Assembly (NCBI GenBank): GCA_963816435.1
Contig: CAWFKS010000012.1
Coordinates: 248,001 to 312,000 of the forward strand
Direction: 5' to 3'
DNA: 64,000 nt
From: CAWFKS01 sp963816435
GTDB taxonomy: Bacteria > Pseudomonadota > Alphaproteobacteria > Rhizobiales > Rhizobiaceae
Part shown: positions 9,614 through 18,342 of the stretch, one piece after another
How positions within the stretch are numbered: position 1 is the first letter of the stretch
Layout: each line of letters begins with the position of its first letter
Made by a program: the position numbers and the translations under genes
The notes under the pieces: generated by a model
Told to the model about the DNA's origin: nothing
What the model saw: only the letters and a program-made list of their open reading frames with translations
The model's database searches: none

Positions 9614-9802
9614 CGCCGCTACGGCTCCGACCCACTCACTCGTAATGTCCGCTACTTTCCCTTTAAGGTGAGGGAAGTCAATATTGCGCGGCGCCCTTCG
9701 CCGACGATGGCGACCCGAGAGGCAAAACCGCCTCGAATCAATAACATATGATAACGCTGGGGAAGTCTGCCCGGCGGTATCCGCCGCGACCCCCGACCGG
9801 CC

Positions 9803-10504
9803 TCAGCGGTCGCGCGGCAGTTCCGAGACGCCGCCGTGAGCTGCCGACCATGCGATCGGGCTGGTCAGGAATTTCTCGACCTCGGCCAGCACGTCAGGCG
9901 CGAAGCGCTCCTCCTTGCGGCAGAGCGCCAGCACGTCCCACCACGTGGCGAGATAATGCAGCCGCATTCCGGCGTCGGCCAGCCGCTTCGGCGTGTCGGG
10001 AAAGATGTCGTAGTAGAAGACGGCGAACGTGTCGGTGACGCCGGACCCGGCATTGCGGATCGCCTCGCCGAACTTCAGCTTGCTGCCGCCGTCGGTGGTG
10101 AGGTCCTCGACCAGGAGCACGCGCGCACCCTCGGGCAGGTTGCCCTCGATCTGCGCGTCGCGGCCAAACCCCTTCGGCTTCTTGCGCACGTAGACCATCG
10201 GCAGGCCCATCTTGTCCGACAGCCAGGCGGCGAAGGGGATGCCCGCCGTCTCGCCGCCGGCCACCACGTCGAACTGCTCGAAGCCGGCCGTCCGGAAGAT
10301 CACCGAAGCGGCGAAATCCATGATGGCGGAGCGGATGCGCGGATAGGAGATCAGCTTGCGGCAGTCGATGTAGACCGGGCTCGCAAGGCCGGAGGTGAAG
10401 GTGAACGGCTGGTCGGCGCGGAAGTGCACCGCCTCGATCTCGAGCAGCATGCGCGCCACCGTTTCCGAGATCACCGCGCGATCGGGAAATGTGTTGGAAA
10501 ACAT
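9803..10504 (-). CDS. pyrE: Orotate phosphoribosyltransferase PyrE
   Basis: Joins orotate with PRPP to form orotidine 5'-phosphate in pyrimidine synthesis. The 233-aa protein has the PRPP loop VLLVEDLTTDGGSK, the FTSGLASPVYIDCR segment near the N-terminus and VRKKPKGFG, all typical of the family. The ATG at 10504 (MFSNTFPD) was chosen because the longer open frame upstream is a shadow of pyrC. It lies 41 bp downstream of pyrC on the same strand, so the two steps before and after orotate formation are probably co-transcribed. Confidence 0.95.
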   Translation of the reverse strand: MFSNTFPDRAVISETVARMLLEIEAVHFRADQPFTFTSGLASPVYIDCRKLISYPRIRSAIMDFAASVIFRTAGFEQFDVVAGGETAGIPFAAWLSDKMGLPMVYVRKKPKGFGRDAQIEGNLPEGARVLLVEDLTTDGGSKLKFGEAIRNAGSGVTDTFAVFYYDIFPDTPKRLADAGMRLHYLATWWDVLALCRKEERFAPDVLAEVEKFLTSPIAWSAAHGGVSELPRDR

Positions 10505-10545
10505 CGCGTCGGGCCCCCGCTGGTCGAACGGTTTTGCGCTAGCAG

Positions 10546-11610
10546 CTAAACCGCGGCCTGACCAGCGCCGGCCTCGACATTCCAGTGGATCGCGAACATC
10601 GGATCGAAGACCGTCACCGGGCCGGCTCCGGTCTCGATCGTTTCGGGGAACTCGAGCGGGTCGGCCTGGCGGCGCAGCGTCACCTGGCTCTCGTTGACCG
10701 GCAGCCGGTAGAAGCCCGGGCCGTTGCGCGAGGCGAAGGCCTCCAGCCGGTCGAGCGCCTGCTCCTCCTCGAAGACGTGCGCCAGGCAGGCGAGCGCGTT
10801 CGGCGCGGTGAAGATGCCGGCGCAGCCGCAGGCGCTTTCCTTGAACGGATCGGCATGCGGCGCCGAATCCGTGCCGAGGAAGAAGCGCTGGTCGCCCGAC
10901 GTCGCCGCGCGGCGCAGCGCCTGGCGATGCGCCTCGCGCTTGGCGATCGGCAGGCAGTAATAGTGCGGGCGGATGCCGCCCTTGAAGATGGCGTTGCGGT
11001 TGATGATCAGGTGGTGGACGGTGATCGTCGCACCGACATTTTCGTCCTGCGCCTTGACGAAATCGACGCCGTCCTTCGTCGTCACGTGCTCCATGACGAT
11101 CCTGAGCTCCGGCAGCCGCTCGCGCAGCGGCGCCAGCACCCGCTCGATGAACACCGCCTCGCGGTCGAAGATGTCGACGTCCGGGTCGGTCACCTCGCCG
11201 TGGACGCAAAGCGGCATGCCGATTTCGGCCATGCGCTCCAGCACGTTTTCGACCTTCGCGATGTCGGTGACGCCGCTCTGCGAGTTGGTGGTGGCGCCTG
11301 CCGGGTAGAGCTTCACCGCCGTCACCTCGCCGCTGGCGAAGCCGCGCGCCACGTCGTCCGGGTCGGTCGCCTCGGTGAGGTAAAGCGTCATCAGCGGCGT
11401 GAAATCGTGGCCTTCCGGCAGCGCCGCCATGATGCGCTTGCGATAGGCGGCGGCATCCTTCGTGGTGACCACCGGCGGCACCAGGTTCGGCATGATGATG
11501 GCGCGCGCGAAATGCGCCGAGGTCGACGGCAGCACGCCTTCCAGCATGGCGCCGTCGCGCAGGTGCAGGTGCCAGTCGTCCGGCCGGCGCATCGTCAGCG
11601 TGGTGGTCAT
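10546..11610 (-). CDS. pyrC: Dihydroorotase PyrC (class II)
   Basis: Zinc amidohydrolase that cyclises N-carbamoyl-aspartate to dihydroorotate. The 354-aa length and motifs are those of the class II (E. coli PyrC) type: DDWHLHLRDG binds the metals, AVKLYPAGATTNS carries the carboxylated lysine, and LCVHGEV, VMEHVTTKDGV, TVHHL and GTDSAPH follow in order. It is upstream of pyrE in the same direction. It was considered as a candidate ring-opening enzyme for the nicotinate island but clearly belongs to pyrimidine synthesis. Confidence 0.96.
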   Translation of the reverse strand: MTTTLTMRRPDDWHLHLRDGAMLEGVLPSTSAHFARAIIMPNLVPPVVTTKDAAAYRKRIMAALPEGHDFTPLMTLYLTEATDPDDVARGFASGEVTAVKLYPAGATTNSQSGVTDIAKVENVLERMAEIGMPLCVHGEVTDPDVDIFDREAVFIERVLAPLRERLPELRIVMEHVTTKDGVDFVKAQDENVGATITVHHLIINRNAIFKGGIRPHYYCLPIAKREAHRQALRRAATSGDQRFFLGTDSAPHADPFKESACGCAGIFTAPNALACLAHVFEEEQALDRLEAFASRNGPGFYRLPVNESQVTLRRQADPLEFPETIETGAGPVTVFDPMFAIHWNVEAGAGQAAV

Positions 11611-11692
11611 GCCGCGTCCTCGTTTCGTGGCCCGAACCTGGAGCGGTTCATCGCTTCAGGGAATCGATGAGCCGCTCTAAGGTCTTGTTTTC

Positions 11693-11740
11693 GCGCAATT
11701 CCGGACGGAAAACCGGTTTCCACTTTTCCTGGAATTGCTC
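11693..11740. repeat. Dispersed intergenic palindrome of the rhizobial type
   Basis: The block begins GCGCAATTCCGGACGG and ends TTTTCCTGGAATTGCTC, with GAAAACCGGTTTCC between, forming an imperfect hairpin. From memory this sequence occurs many times between genes of Mesorhizobium/Rhizobium relatives. It lies between pyrC and the thioredoxin-fold gene, and a short open frame across it (11607-11810) is not a gene. Confidence 0.6.
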
Positions 11741-11791
11741 TATCGGGCGCGGAGCCCGCGTCCGTCAACGGCAAAACCGTGTCCGGGCGGG

Positions 11792-12349
11792 TCAGGCGGC
11801 GTCCTTCCACTTGATCGAGCAGCCGATCGAGGCGACCTGGTCCGGCGGGCCGTCGCCGGTGCGCGCCACCTGCACCATCGCGTCGTGGAGGTCGCGCTTC
11901 ATGCCGGGCTCGACCTTCTCGTTGCGCGAGGCGTCGAGCCGGCCGCGATATTGCAGCTTGAGGTCGGCGTTGAAGCCGAAGAAGTCTGGCGTGCAGGCAG
12001 CGCCGAAGGCGCGCGCCACCTTCTGCTCGCGATCGTGGAGATAGGGGAAGGGGAAGCCGTGCTTCGCCGCGAACGCCTTCATGTTGTCGAAGGAATCCTC
12101 GGGATAGGCGTCGGCATCGTTGGCGTTGATCGCGACGAAGGCGACGCCGAGATTGGCGAGGTCCTTGGCGTCGGCGACGATGCGGTCGATCACGCCCTTC
12201 ACGTACGGGCAGTGGTTGCAGATGAACACGACGACCAGACCGCCCGGCCCGGCGAGTTCGGACAGCTGGTGCTCGTGGCCGTCGACGCCCGGCAGGATGG
12301 CGTCGATGATCGGCCAGCCGAATTCGCAGACGGGAGGTGTCGCGGCCAT
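11792..12349 (-). CDS. Thioredoxin-fold (AhpC/TSA-like) protein
   Basis: A 185-aa cytosolic redoxin. It has the peroxiredoxin/thioredoxin-like core with VVVFICNHCPYVKG, where a single Cys precedes Pro at the position of the thioredoxin active site, and a later cis-Pro region ACTPDFFGF. There is no signal peptide or membrane segment. Proteins of this kind are annotated as thioredoxin family or AhpC/TSA redoxin; substrate is unknown. It lies 90 bp downstream of matB and may be read through from the bkd-matB operon or from its own promoter in that gap. Confidence 0.85.
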   Translation of the reverse strand: MAATPPVCEFGWPIIDAILPGVDGHEHQLSELAGPGGLVVVFICNHCPYVKGVIDRIVADAKDLANLGVAFVAINANDADAYPEDSFDNMKAFAAKHGFPFPYLHDREQKVARAFGAACTPDFFGFNADLKLQYRGRLDASRNEKVEPGMKRDLHDAMVQVARTGDGPPDQVASIGCSIKWKDAA

Positions 12350-12439
12350 CTTTGATGTCTCCGTAAGGTCTCGGGTTCCGCGACAGCTAAGCAGACGCGG
12401 GCGGGCCGGTGCAAGGCAGGAGGGCAGGGTGGACGGGGG

Positions 12440-13954
12440 TCAGCCCTTCAGCACGTCGGCGTAGCGCTCGCGAAGTGCGGCCTTCTGCACCTTGCCCATG
12501 GTGTTGCGCGGCAGTTCCTCGACGAAGACGACCTTGCGCGGATGCTTGAAGCGCGCCAGCCGGTCGGCGAGCGCGGAAAGCACCTCGTCCTCGGTCAAGG
12601 CCTGCGAGCCGTCGCGCACCACCGCTGCGACCGCCGCCTCGCCGAGATCGGCATGGGCGACGCCGAACACCGCCGATTCCCGAACCCCGGCAATCGCGTC
12701 GATCACCTCCTCGATCTCCTTCGGGTAGATGTTGAGCCCGCCCGAGATCACCAGGTCCTTGCCGCGCCCGACAATGGTGAGATAGCCGTCGGCGCTCATC
12801 TCGCCGAGGTCGCCGGTGGTGAAGAACCCGTCCTCGTGCAGTTCCTCGGCGGTCTTTTCGGGCATGCGCCAGTAGCCGGAAAACACGTTCGGCCCCTTCA
12901 CCTCGACCATGCCGATGTCGCCGGCCGGCAGTTGCTCGCGCGTCTCCGGGTCGACCACGCGCACGGTGCTGCCCGGCAGCGCGTGGCCGACCGTGCCCGG
13001 CCGGCGCTCGCCGTCATAGGGGTTGGACGTGTTCATCGAGGTCTCGGTCATGCCGTAGCGCTCGAGGATGCGGTGGCCGGTGCGCGCGGAAAATTCCTCG
13101 TGGGTGGAGGCCAGAAGCGGCGCGGAGCCCGACACGAACAGGCGCATGTGGGAGACGAGCTCGCGCGTGAAATCCGGCCGCGTCAGCAGCCGCGTGTAGA
13201 ACGTCGGCACGCCCATCATCGCGGTGGCGCCGGGAAGTGCCGCCATCACCTGGTCGAGGTCGAAGCGCGGCAGGAAGATCATCGAGCCGCCGGCCGACGC
13301 CAGCACGTTGCCGGCCGTGAACAGGCCGTGCGTGTGGTAGATCGGCAGCGCGTGCACCAGCCGGTCGGCCTCGGTGAAGCGCCAGTAGTCCTTCAGCACC
13401 AGCGCGTTGGAGGCGAGGTTGCCGTGGGAGAGCATCGCGCCCTTCGAGCGGCCCGTGGTGCCGGACGTGTAGAGGATCGCCGCGAGGTCGGCTTCCTCGC
13501 GCGCGACCGGCGCGAACTCGCTCGGCTGGCCTTGCGCCGCATCGGCGAGCGTGCCCTTGCCGTCGGCGTCGAGCGTCAGCAGCGTCGCGCCGGCTTTTTC
13601 CGCGATCGGCGCCAGCTTTTCCGCATTGGCGGGATCGCAAATGACGATGCGCGGCTCGGCGTCGGAGACGAAATAGTCGACCTCCGCCGCCGTGTAGGCG
13701 GTGTTGAGCGGCAGGAACACGCCACCCGCCTCGACCGCCGCCACATAGGCGGCAAAGTTCACCGGCGATTTTTCCGCCTGCAGCGCGATGCGGTCGCCGG
13801 GCTTCACGCCGAGTTCGACGAATGCGTTGGCGAGCCGCGCCGCGAGGTCGAGGAAACCGCGATAGCTCAGCGTCTGCCCGTCCGCGAACACCAGGAACGG
13901 TGCCTCGCTGGTGCGTTTCGCGCCGAAGATCGCGTCGAAGAGATGGTTTGGCAT
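12440..13954 (-). CDS. matB: Malonate/methylmalonate-CoA ligase MatB
   Basis: Acyl-adenylate-forming enzyme of 504 aa that activates malonate (and in known homologues methylmalonate) to the CoA thioester using ATP. The N-terminus (MPNHLFDAIF) closely resembles rhizobial MatB. The AMP-binding loop is LYTSGTTGRSKGAMLSHGN, followed by ERYGMTETSMNTSNP and the hinge GRGKDLVISGGLNIYPKEIE, and a C-terminal lysine in the MGKVQKA segment is the probable adenylation lysine. It is the last gene after lpd in the bkd operon, with a 34-bp gap, suggesting a role linked to branched-chain amino acid carbon, for example methylmalonate from valine. No matA, matC or matR is nearby. Confidence 0.88.
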   Translation of the reverse strand: MPNHLFDAIFGAKRTSEAPFLVFADGQTLSYRGFLDLAARLANAFVELGVKPGDRIALQAEKSPVNFAAYVAAVEAGGVFLPLNTAYTAAEVDYFVSDAEPRIVICDPANAEKLAPIAEKAGATLLTLDADGKGTLADAAQGQPSEFAPVAREEADLAAILYTSGTTGRSKGAMLSHGNLASNALVLKDYWRFTEADRLVHALPIYHTHGLFTAGNVLASAGGSMIFLPRFDLDQVMAALPGATAMMGVPTFYTRLLTRPDFTRELVSHMRLFVSGSAPLLASTHEEFSARTGHRILERYGMTETSMNTSNPYDGERRPGTVGHALPGSTVRVVDPETREQLPAGDIGMVEVKGPNVFSGYWRMPEKTAEELHEDGFFTTGDLGEMSADGYLTIVGRGKDLVISGGLNIYPKEIEEVIDAIAGVRESAVFGVAHADLGEAAVAAVVRDGSQALTEDEVLSALADRLARFKHPRKVVFVEELPRNTMGKVQKAALRERYADVLKG

Positions 13955-13988
13955 GATCGTCCTCCGCGCTCCGTTTATGGCGCGGGGC

Positions 13989-15383
13989 TCAGATGTGCAA
14001 CGGCTTGCCGAGCGCGGCGAGTGCCGCTTCCTGGAACGCCTCGCTCTGGGTCGGGTGGGCGTGGATGGTCTCGGCGACGTCTTCCAGCCGTGCGCCCATC
14101 TCGACGGCCAGCGAAAACGCCGCCGACAGTTCCGACACGCCGTGGCCGACCGCCTGGATGCCGAGCACCAGATGGTTGTCGGCGCGCGCCACGATCCGCA
14201 CGAAGCCGTCCTCGCCGAGCATCGTCATGGCGCGGCCGTTGGCCGAAAACGGGAAATTGCCGGTGCGCGTCTCGATGCCGGCATCGCGCGCGGCGTCCGG
14301 CGACAGGCCGACGCTGACCACTTCCGGGTCGGTGAAGCACACGGCGGGGATCGCCCGCTTGTCCCAGGCGCGGCGGTGGCCGGCGACGATCTCTGCCACC
14401 ATCTCGCCCTGCGCGATGGCGCGGTGCGCCAGCATCGGCTCGCCGGTCACGTCGCCGACGGCGAAGATGCCGCGCATCGAGGTGCGGCATTCCTCGTCGA
14501 TGCGCACGAACGGGCCTTCCATGTCGAGCACCAGTTCCTCGCGGCCCCAGCCTTCGGTGAGCGGCTTGCGGCCGACGGTGACCAGCACCTTGTCGGCCTC
14601 GACCTGCCGCTCCCCGCCATCGGCGGTCTCCACCGTCAGTGCGCCCTTCTTCGTGACACCCTTCGCCTTGGCGCCGGTCAGCACCTCGACGCCCAGCGCC
14701 TCCAGCCGCTTTGCCACCGGCCGCGTCAGCTCGGCGTCGTAGAGCGGCAGGATCTTGTCCGTCGCCTCGACCACCGTCACGCTCGCCCCGAGTTTGGAAA
14801 ACGCGATGCCGAGTTCAAGGCCGATATAGCCGCCGCCGACCACCGCCAGCTTCCGTGGCAGCTTCGTCAGCGCCAGCGCCTCGGTGGACGAGATGACGTT
14901 TCCGCCGAAGGGCAGGGACGACAGTTCAACCGGCACCGAGCCGGTTGCGATAACGATCTGCTCGGCGCGGATCACCTGCGTGCCGGTTTCCGTCTCCACC
15001 TCGACGGTCTTGCCGTCGGCGAAGCGGGCGGTGCCCTCGACGGTCTTGACCTTGGCCTTCTTCAGGAGCCCGGCGACGCCGTTGTTGAGGCGTTCGACGA
15101 TGCCGTCCTTCCACTCGATGGTGCGGGCAAGCTCTATCGCCGGCTTTTCGAGCGTGATGCCGAGGCGGCTCTTGCCGGCCGCCATGCCGGTCACTTCGGC
15201 GAACTCGTCGGCCGCGTGGATCAGCGCCTTCGAGGGAATGCAGCCGATATTGAGGCAGGTGCCGCCCGGTTTGCCCTTCTCGACGATGACGGTGTCGACG
15301 CCCAGCCGGCCGGCGCGGATGGCGCAGGCATATCCGCCCGGCCCGGCGCCGATCACCAGCAGCTTGCAGGAGATTTCCTTCAT
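13989..15383 (-). CDS. lpd: Dihydrolipoyl dehydrogenase (E3 of the branched-chain complex)
   Basis: FAD- and NAD-dependent E3 that reoxidises dihydrolipoyl groups of the branched-chain 2-oxoacid dehydrogenase complex. The 464-aa protein has the N-terminal FAD motif VIGAGPGGYACAIRAGRLG, the redox-active disulfide in GGTCLNIGCIPSK, a second dinucleotide motif VVGGGYIGLELG, the second FAD motif FAVGDVTGEPMLAHRA and the C-terminal catalytic His/Glu segment AHPTQSEA. It follows the E2 gene after a palindromic repeat block of roughly 120 bp and precedes matB. Confidence 0.95.
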   Translation of the reverse strand: MKEISCKLLVIGAGPGGYACAIRAGRLGVDTVIVEKGKPGGTCLNIGCIPSKALIHAADEFAEVTGMAAGKSRLGITLEKPAIELARTIEWKDGIVERLNNGVAGLLKKAKVKTVEGTARFADGKTVEVETETGTQVIRAEQIVIATGSVPVELSSLPFGGNVISSTEALALTKLPRKLAVVGGGYIGLELGIAFSKLGASVTVVEATDKILPLYDAELTRPVAKRLEALGVEVLTGAKAKGVTKKGALTVETADGGERQVEADKVLVTVGRKPLTEGWGREELVLDMEGPFVRIDEECRTSMRGIFAVGDVTGEPMLAHRAIAQGEMVAEIVAGHRRAWDKRAIPAVCFTDPEVVSVGLSPDAARDAGIETRTGNFPFSANGRAMTMLGEDGFVRIVARADNHLVLGIQAVGHGVSELSAAFSLAVEMGARLEDVAETIHAHPTQSEAFQEAALAALGKPLHI

Positions 15384-15403
15384 GTTGCGATCCGTTCAAC
15401 GTC

Positions 15404-15523
15404 GCCGCTGCCCCTCACCCTTACCCTCTCCCCGCAGGCGGGGAGAGGGGGGCGTCGGCGTTGCGGCCGTCCTCCTTCTCCCCGTGCACGGGGAGAAGGT
15501 GCCGGCAGGCGGATGAGGGGCGG
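15404..15523. repeat. RIME-like palindromic repeat pair
   Basis: Two hairpins in tandem lie between bkdB and lpd: one with the arms CTCTCCCCGC and GGGGAGAG, the second CTTCTCCCCGTGCACGGGGAGAAG, flanked by CCCCTCA and TGAGGGG boundaries. This is the mosaic structure of rhizobial intergenic elements (RIME). The same units recur at about ten other places in the window. Confidence 0.75.
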
Positions 15524-15573
15524 CACCGGTTTCACCGGTCGTGCGAGATCGCCGATGGGTCTTGCCACCATCA

Positions 15574-16917
15574 TCACCCCTCCACGAAGATCAGCGCCGG
15601 CGTCTCGAGCAGCGCCTTCAGCCGCTGCACGAATACCGCCGCGTTCCAGCCGTCGATCACCCGGTGATCGAAGCTGCAGGACAGGTTCATCATCTTGCGC
15701 GGCACGAAATCGCTGCCGTCCCACATCGGCCGGACCGCGATCTTGTTGACGCCGACGATCGCCACTTCCGGGTGGTTGATGACCGGCGTCGTGACGATGC
15801 CGCCCATCGCGCCGAGCGAGGTGATGCTGATGGTCGAGCCCGACAATTCGCCGCGCGCGGCACTTCCGTCGCGCGCGGCTTCGGAGACGCGCTGCGCCTC
15901 GGCCGCGCAGTCCCACACGTCGCGCGCCTCGGCGTGGCGCACCACCGGCACCATCAGCCCGTTGTCGGTCTGCGTGGCGACGCCGACATGGACGCCGCCG
16001 GAGCGGTGGACGATGCCGGCCTCGTCGTCGAACGTGGCGTTGATCTCGGGCTGCTCGGCGACTGCCTTCACCATCGCGCGCATCAGGAACGGGATGATCG
16101 TCAGCCGCGGCCGGTCCTCGCGCTTGTCCTTGTTGAGCGCGGCGCGCAGCTCTTCGAGCGCGGTGACGTCGACCTCCTCGACATAGGTGATCGGCACGAT
16201 GCGGGCATGCGCCTGAGCCATCTTCTCGGCGATGCGCCGGCGCAGGCCGACGACCTTGATCTCCTCGACCGTCTCGTCGCGGAACAGCCCGCTGCCGCCG
16301 GCCTTTGCCGGCCCGCGCGACAGGAAGGCGTCGATATCCTCGTGGGTGATGCGTCCCGCCGGTCCGCTGCCGGCCACCTGGCGCAGGTCGATGCCGGCCT
16401 CGCGGGCGCGCAGCCTGACGGCCGGCGAGGCAAGCGGCTTCTCGCCTTCCCGGCGCGGCGCGCCGCCACGCGACGGCAACGCCTTCGGCGCGGGCTTCGA
16501 TGCGGCTTTCTGCTCCGGCTTCGCCTGTGGTGCGGCCTTCGCCTCCGTCTCCGCCTTGCGCGGTTCCGGCGGCGCCTTGTCGGCGGCTTCCCCGGCGACC
16601 TGCCGGCCTTCTTCCTCGCCTTCGGCACCGGGGACTTCGCGCGGCTCGACTTGCGGCTCTTCCTCGGGCGCCTCGCCCTCAATCTTCAGCCTGACGAGCG
16701 GTGCGCCGACGTTCAGCGTGTCGCCGACCTCGCCGCCCAGCCACACGACCTCGCCATCGACCGGCGTCGGGATCTCGACCGTCGCCTTGTCGGTCATCAC
16801 GGCAGCCAGGATGGAGTCCTCGCGCACCAGGTCGCCGACCTTGACGTGCCACTCGACGAGCTCGGCTTCCGCCACGCCCTCGCCGACATCCGGCAGCTTG
16901 ATCGTGTGCTCAGCCAT
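15574..16917 (-). CDS. bkdB: Lipoamide acyltransferase E2 of the branched-chain 2-oxoacid dehydrogenase
   Basis: Transfers branched-chain acyl groups from lipoate to CoA. The 447-aa protein has an N-terminal lipoyl domain with the lipoylated Lys in VMTDKATVEIPTPVDG (about residue 44) and an Ala/Pro/Lys-rich linker. A peripheral-subunit-binding domain follows (ASPAVRLRAREAGID, then GPAGRITHEDIDAFL), and a C-terminal catalytic domain ends with CSFDHRVIDGW, which holds the catalytic His and Asp. It is third in the bkdA1-bkdA2-bkdB-lpd order, and palindromic repeats fill the gaps on both sides. Confidence 0.95.
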   Translation of the reverse strand: MAEHTIKLPDVGEGVAEAELVEWHVKVGDLVREDSILAAVMTDKATVEIPTPVDGEVVWLGGEVGDTLNVGAPLVRLKIEGEAPEEEPQVEPREVPGAEGEEEGRQVAGEAADKAPPEPRKAETEAKAAPQAKPEQKAASKPAPKALPSRGGAPRREGEKPLASPAVRLRAREAGIDLRQVAGSGPAGRITHEDIDAFLSRGPAKAGGSGLFRDETVEEIKVVGLRRRIAEKMAQAHARIVPITYVEEVDVTALEELRAALNKDKREDRPRLTIIPFLMRAMVKAVAEQPEINATFDDEAGIVHRSGGVHVGVATQTDNGLMVPVVRHAEARDVWDCAAEAQRVSEAARDGSAARGELSGSTISITSLGAMGGIVTTPVINHPEVAIVGVNKIAVRPMWDGSDFVPRKMMNLSCSFDHRVIDGWNAAVFVQRLKALLETPALIFVEG

Positions 16918-16940
16918 GGCAAGGCCCCTGAATGTCCCCT

Positions 16941-17080
16941 GCCAGCCTGCCCCTCATCCCCCTGCCGGGACCTTCTCCCCGCGTGCGGGGAGAAGGGGAA
17001 AGCGGCAAGGTCGCTGGCCAGCTCTTCCTCTCCACCGTGAGACGGGGAGTGGATGCCAGCCAGGCAGGTGAGGGGCGGCG
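16941..17080. repeat. RIME-like palindromic repeats between bkdA2 and bkdB
   Basis: A block of CCCCTCATCCCCCTGCC and CTTCTCCCCGCGTGCGGGG hairpins with a second, diverged copy ending GGCAGGTGAGGGGCGGCG. It lies within an operon, so it is transcribed and may affect mRNA processing. Function is not determinable from sequence. Confidence 0.72.
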
Positions 17081-17117
17081 TCGACGTTGAAAGGGTCGAG
17101 ACGATACGTGCTGTCAT

Positions 17118-18131
17118 CTACGCCTCCATCGTCTCGACCAGCGCCCGGCCGACGCGCGCGGGTCCGGGAAAATAGTCCCACTCCTGCGCGTGCGGGTAGG
17201 GCGTGTCCCAGCCCGTCACCCGCTTGATCGGCGCTTCCAGGTGATAGAAGCAGTGCTCCTGCACCAGCGCGGCGAGCTCGGCGCCGAAGCCGGAGGTCAG
17301 CGTCGCCTCGTGCACGATCACGCAGCGTCCGGTCTTCTTGACCGAGGTAAGGATCGCGTCGAGGTCGAGCGGCAGCAGCGTCCTGAGGTCGAGGATTTCG
17401 GCGTCGATGCCGGTCTCCTGCACCGCGGCGTTGGCGACATGCACCATGGTGCCGTAGGCGAGCACCGTCACCTGGCCGCCCTCGCGCACCGTCGCCGCCT
17501 TTCCGAGCGGCACGGTGAAATGATCGGCCGGCACCTCGCCCGAGGGATGCTTCGACCACGGCACGACCGGGTTTTCGTGATGGCCGTCGAACGGCCCGTT
17601 GTAGAGCCGCTTCGGCTCCAGGAAGATCACCGGGTCGGGGTCCTCGATCGCCGAGATCAGCAGCCCCTTGGCGTCGGCCGGGCTCGACGGCACCACCACC
17701 TTCAGCCCCGAGACGTGGGTGAACAGCGCCTCCGGGCTCTGGCTGTGCGTCTGGCCGCCGAAAATGCCGCCGCCGGTCGGCATCCGCACCACCATCGGGC
17801 AGGTGAACTGGCCGTTGGAGCGGTAGCGCAGGCGCGCCGCCTCCGAGACGATCTGGTCGTAGGCCGGATAGACATAGTCGGCGAACTGCACTTCCACGCA
17901 CGGCTTCAGCCCGTAGGCGGCCATGCCGATGGCGGCACCGACGATGCCGAGCTCGCTGATCGGCGCGTCGAAGCAGCGCGACTTGCCGTATTTCTGCTGC
18001 AGCCCCGCCGTGCAGCGGAACACGCCGCCGAAATAGCCGACGTCCTCGCCGAACACGACGACGCTCTCGTCGCGTCCCATGGCGACGTCCATGGCGTCGC
18101 GGATCGCCTCGATCATCGTCATGCGCGGCAT
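17118..18131 (-). CDS. bkdA2: Branched-chain 2-oxoacid dehydrogenase E1 beta subunit
   Basis: Beta subunit of the thiamine-diphosphate E1 that decarboxylates the 2-oxoacids of valine, leucine and isoleucine. The 337-aa protein starts MPRMTMIEAIRDAMDVAMG and shows VVVFGEDVGYFGGVFRCT, the FADYVYPAYDQIVSEAARLRY region and a C-terminal transketolase domain with AYGTMVHVA and the VHEATLTSGFGAEL segment. The ATG at 18131 was preferred over an upstream ATG because the extension is arginine-rich and lies inside a palindromic repeat. It pairs with bkdA1 just upstream. Confidence 0.95.
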   Translation of the reverse strand: MPRMTMIEAIRDAMDVAMGRDESVVVFGEDVGYFGGVFRCTAGLQQKYGKSRCFDAPISELGIVGAAIGMAAYGLKPCVEVQFADYVYPAYDQIVSEAARLRYRSNGQFTCPMVVRMPTGGGIFGGQTHSQSPEALFTHVSGLKVVVPSSPADAKGLLISAIEDPDPVIFLEPKRLYNGPFDGHHENPVVPWSKHPSGEVPADHFTVPLGKAATVREGGQVTVLAYGTMVHVANAAVQETGIDAEILDLRTLLPLDLDAILTSVKKTGRCVIVHEATLTSGFGAELAALVQEHCFYHLEAPIKRVTGWDTPYPHAQEWDYFPGPARVGRALVETMEA

Positions 18132-18159
18132 GGCGATGCTCCGCGTGAGGAATTGCGCC

Positions 18160-18217
18160 CGATCGCTCCACCGCCGCCTTCGGCGGTCCCTCTCCCCCGC
18201 GGACGGGGAGAGGATCG
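18160..18217. repeat. RIME-like palindrome between bkdA1 and bkdA2
   Basis: CCGCCGCCTTCGGCGG and CTCTCCCCCGCGGACGGGGAGAG hairpins in tandem, matching units seen at 35393-35529. It lies immediately upstream of the bkdA2 start and explains the spurious N-terminal extension of that frame. Confidence 0.7.
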
Positions 18218-18342
18218 CAGTTGCCGCCACGCCGATCCGGCGAGCAGGCGAGGCGGGATCCTGCCGATCTGCGCCCCTGTGGGAGGAGGTGTCCGAGCGA
18301 AGAGGGTGGAGCGAGGGCGTTATGGTCGCTGGACGCCCATGC

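Noticed and set aside
10546..11610. PyrC as the missing enamidase of the nicotinate island
   Set aside because: It has the class II dihydroorotase motifs in order and is coupled to pyrE, 20 kb from the island.
11607..11810. Short minus-strand frame of 67 codons between pyrC and the redoxin gene
   Set aside because: It is the translation of a dispersed palindromic repeat, not a gene.
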